In this document: positions 5,610-7,037 of the stretch, piece after piece | How the letters are laid out: every line of letters starts with the position of its first letter | Numbering within the stretch: position 1 is the first letter of the stretch | From: Deltaproteobacteria bacterium | Lineage (GTDB): Bacteria; Desulfobacterota_B; Binatia; UBA9968 | DNA length: 7,037 bases | NCBI GenBank assembly: GCA_005879255.1 | Contig: VBKY01000290.1 | Location: 1-7,037 of the forward strand | Direction of reading: 5' to 3' | Notes under the pieces: generated by a model | Told to the model about the DNA's origin: nothing | Seen by the model: the letters and a program-made list of their open reading frames with translations, nothing else | The model's database searches: none | Program-made: the position numbers and the translations under genes

Positions 5610-7037
5610 CTACCTCCACGGCCTCGCCTCGAGCGGCTTGACCGCGACTTCGAGCAGCGCTGGGCCGGGATGCGCGAGCGCGCGGTCGACTGCGCCGGGC
5701 AGTCCGCGCGGTTCGACGACCTGCTCGCCGTAAGCTCCAAGAGCGCGCGCCATCGCCGCGTAGTCGCCCTTTAACGACACGCCGATCTCGTGGCCTTTAA
5801 AGCGGTCGTGTAACGTCTCGCGGCTGGCGCCGAGACTTTCGTTGTTGAGAATCACGGTCAGCGTCCTGATGTCGTTGCGCGCGGCCGTCTCGATCTCCAT
5901 CCCCGTAAGCCCAAAGGAACCGTCGCCGGTCACGTTCACGACGGTTTTGTCGGGATGGGCAAGCTTGGCGCCCATCGCCGCCGGCACGGACCAGCCCATC
6001 GCGCTGGTGCCGCCGAAGCCGATGAAGCCGGTCGGGAACAAAGCTTCATAGTGATGTGACACATAGGCGCGCGTCACGCCGGCATCATGCAGAAGGATCG
6101 TGTTGTGTCGGTCGAGCCTGTGCGCGATATCCCAGCAGGCGCGATAGGGATTGATCGGAATCTCATCGGACGTAAGCCGCGGGTTCCAAGAATCCATCCA
6201 TTCACGCTTGAGCTCGCGAATCTCCTCGCTGACCGCGCCGGCCATGCCCTTGCGCCAATTGCCTAGTGTTTGTTGTCCGCGTTGTAGCAGCGCCTGCAGA
6301 AAGAGCTTTACATCGGAAAGAATCGCTAGATCTGCATTGTAATTCTTGTGCAGCTCCGCAGGATCGATGTCGACTTGAACCAGCTTCGCGTGCGCCGGCT
6401 TGGGCAGCCAGCTCGAAGTCGCATGCTGGCGGAAACTGCAGCCGATGGCGACAACTAAGTCCGCGTCTTCGGCGAATTTCTTCGCCTGCCCCGTGCTATA
6501 GACGGCGCGTGGATAACCGCCGAGACCCAGGCACAGCGGATGATCTTCCGGCATGGCGCCTTTGGCCGGCAATGTTGCCATGACAGGGAGCGCGTACGCC
6601 TCAGCCAATCGAACCAGATCTTCCGTCGCGCCAGACCACACCGCGCCGCGGCCGGCATAAATCAGCGGCTTCTTTGATTGTTGCATCAGCTGGAGCAAAC
6701 TATCGACGTCATCGGGATCGGGACCGAAACGCACGCGGCGCATTTTTTGATACGGCGGCAGCTCCGCCTGCGCCATGCTGATATCCTGCGGCACTTCGAT
6801 GATCACCGGACCGGGGCGGCCCGACTGGCAGAGAGTAAACGCGCGGCGGAAGACTTCCGGCACACGCTCGGGCGAAGGAATGCTGAAGGTCCATTTCGCC
6901 ATGGTTTGAAACGTATCGAGGTAAGGCACTTCTTGCAGCATGCCTTTGGCAAGCTGCTTGCGCGAACTGTGGCCAAAAATTATTACGAGCGGAACACAGT
7001 CGGTGAATGCGTTGACGATTGCGGCAAAAGCGTTACA
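5610..7037 (-). CDS. Thiamine-diphosphate enzyme, acetolactate synthase/decarboxylase superfamily (5' end cut by window edge)
   Basis: 475 residues are visible and the frame is open to base 7037. The methionine at 6941 is internal, because the 32 codons before it encode NAFAAIVNAFTDCVPLVIIFGHSS-type sequence, the usual end of the N-terminal pyrimidine-binding domain. About 70-90 residues, including the conserved catalytic Glu, lie outside. Domains, counted from the first visible residue: remainder of PYR domain (1 to about 95), central domain (about 110-245, with PLIYAGRGAVWSGA and a VQVDIDP segment), and PP domain (about 290-450). The ThDP/Mg motif begins GDGSFG (371-376) and ends in NN (398-399), encoded at 5841-5927. 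The family decarboxylates 2-oxo acids and often ligates the product to an acceptor (acetolactate synthase, benzoylformate decarboxylase, glyoxylate carboligase, sulfoacetaldehyde acetyltransferase). No adjacent ilvN regulatory subunit is seen, which argues against branched-chain biosynthesis. The substrate cannot be told. Confidence 0.9.
   Translation of the reverse strand, partial: CNAFAAIVNAFTDCVPLVIIFGHSSRKQLAKGMLQEVPYLDTFQTMAKWTFSIPSPERVPEVFRRAFTLCQSGRPGPVIIEVPQDISMAQAELPPYQKMRRVRFGPDPDDVDSLLQLMQQSKKPLIYAGRGAVWSGATEDLVRLAEAYALPVMATLPAKGAMPEDHPLCLGLGGYPRAVYSTGQAKKFAEDADLVVAIGCSFRQHATSSWLPKPAHAKLVQVDIDPAELHKNYNADLAILSDVKLFLQALLQRGQQTLGNWRKGMAGAVSEEIRELKREWMDSWNPRLTSDEIPINPYRACWDIAHRLDRHNTILLHDAGVTRAYVSHHYEALFPTGFIGFGGTSAMGWSVPAAMGAKLAHPDKTVVNVTGDGSFGLTGMEIETAARNDIRTLTVILNNESLGASRETLHDRFKGHEIGVSLKGDYAAMARALGAYGEQVVEPRGLPGAVDRALAHPGPALLEVAVKPLEARPWR

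Noticed and set aside
5610..6941. ThDP enzyme starting at the ATG at 6941 as a complete gene
   Set aside because: The same frame stays open to the window edge and the 32 upstream codons encode typical family sequence, so the gene is partial and 6941 is an internal Met.
5610..7037. ilvB/ilvI assignment
   Set aside because: No ilvN/ilvH regulatory subunit or branched-chain genes are adjacent and the superfamily is functionally broad; the N-terminal domain is also missing.

Overview
The window holds six protein-coding genes, all on the minus strand and all reading from high to low coordinates. They are close together, with gaps of 122, 79, 64, 116 and 18 bases, so a single catabolic operon or two linked transcripts is likely. 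The first gene in transcription order lacks its 5' end beyond base 7037, and the last lacks its 3' end beyond base 1. There is no rRNA, tRNA, CRISPR array, transposase or phage gene, and no gene-free stretch exceeds about 125 bases.

In transcription order the genes are: (1) a thiamine-diphosphate enzyme of the acetolactate synthase/decarboxylase superfamily (5610-7037, partial); (2) an M24 (creatinase/prolidase-fold) metallohydrolase (4246-5487); (3) a phenylacetate-CoA-ligase-like aryl-CoA ligase (2847-4166); (4) a crotonase-fold protein lacking both classical catalytic glutamates (2015-2782); (5) an argininosuccinate-lyase/fumarase superfamily lyase with an N-terminal export signal and an altered active site (375-1898); (6) a SnoaL/DUF4440-like NTF2-fold protein (1-356, partial).

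Inference: the set looks like a degradation module for an organic acid or amide. The exported lyase could cleave a C-N or C-O bond outside the cytoplasm, the M24 enzyme could hydrolyse a C-N bond, the ligase could activate an acid with CoA, the crotonase could act on the thioester, and the ThDP enzyme could handle a 2-oxo acid or aldehyde. The substrate cannot be read from sequence. Two neighbouring enzymes (genes 4 and 5) depart from textbook catalytic residues, which makes the locus a reasonable candidate for undescribed chemistry.

The non-coding gaps are structured. Gap 1/2 carries an 8-base-period array of four units facing four inverted units. Gap 2/3 carries a REP-like hairpin, close to the widespread CCCTCACCCTAACCCTCTCCC family, with an 11-base tandem duplication. 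Gap 4/5 carries a two-tier hairpin next to a weak promoter-like pair.

Organism: moderately GC-rich DNA, Shine-Dalgarno-led genes and intergenic REP-like repeats suggest an environmental bacterium of proteobacterial type or a related uncultivated lineage (Binatota, Rokubacteria or Tectomicrobia are possible). This is an impression from gene style, not a demonstrated placement.
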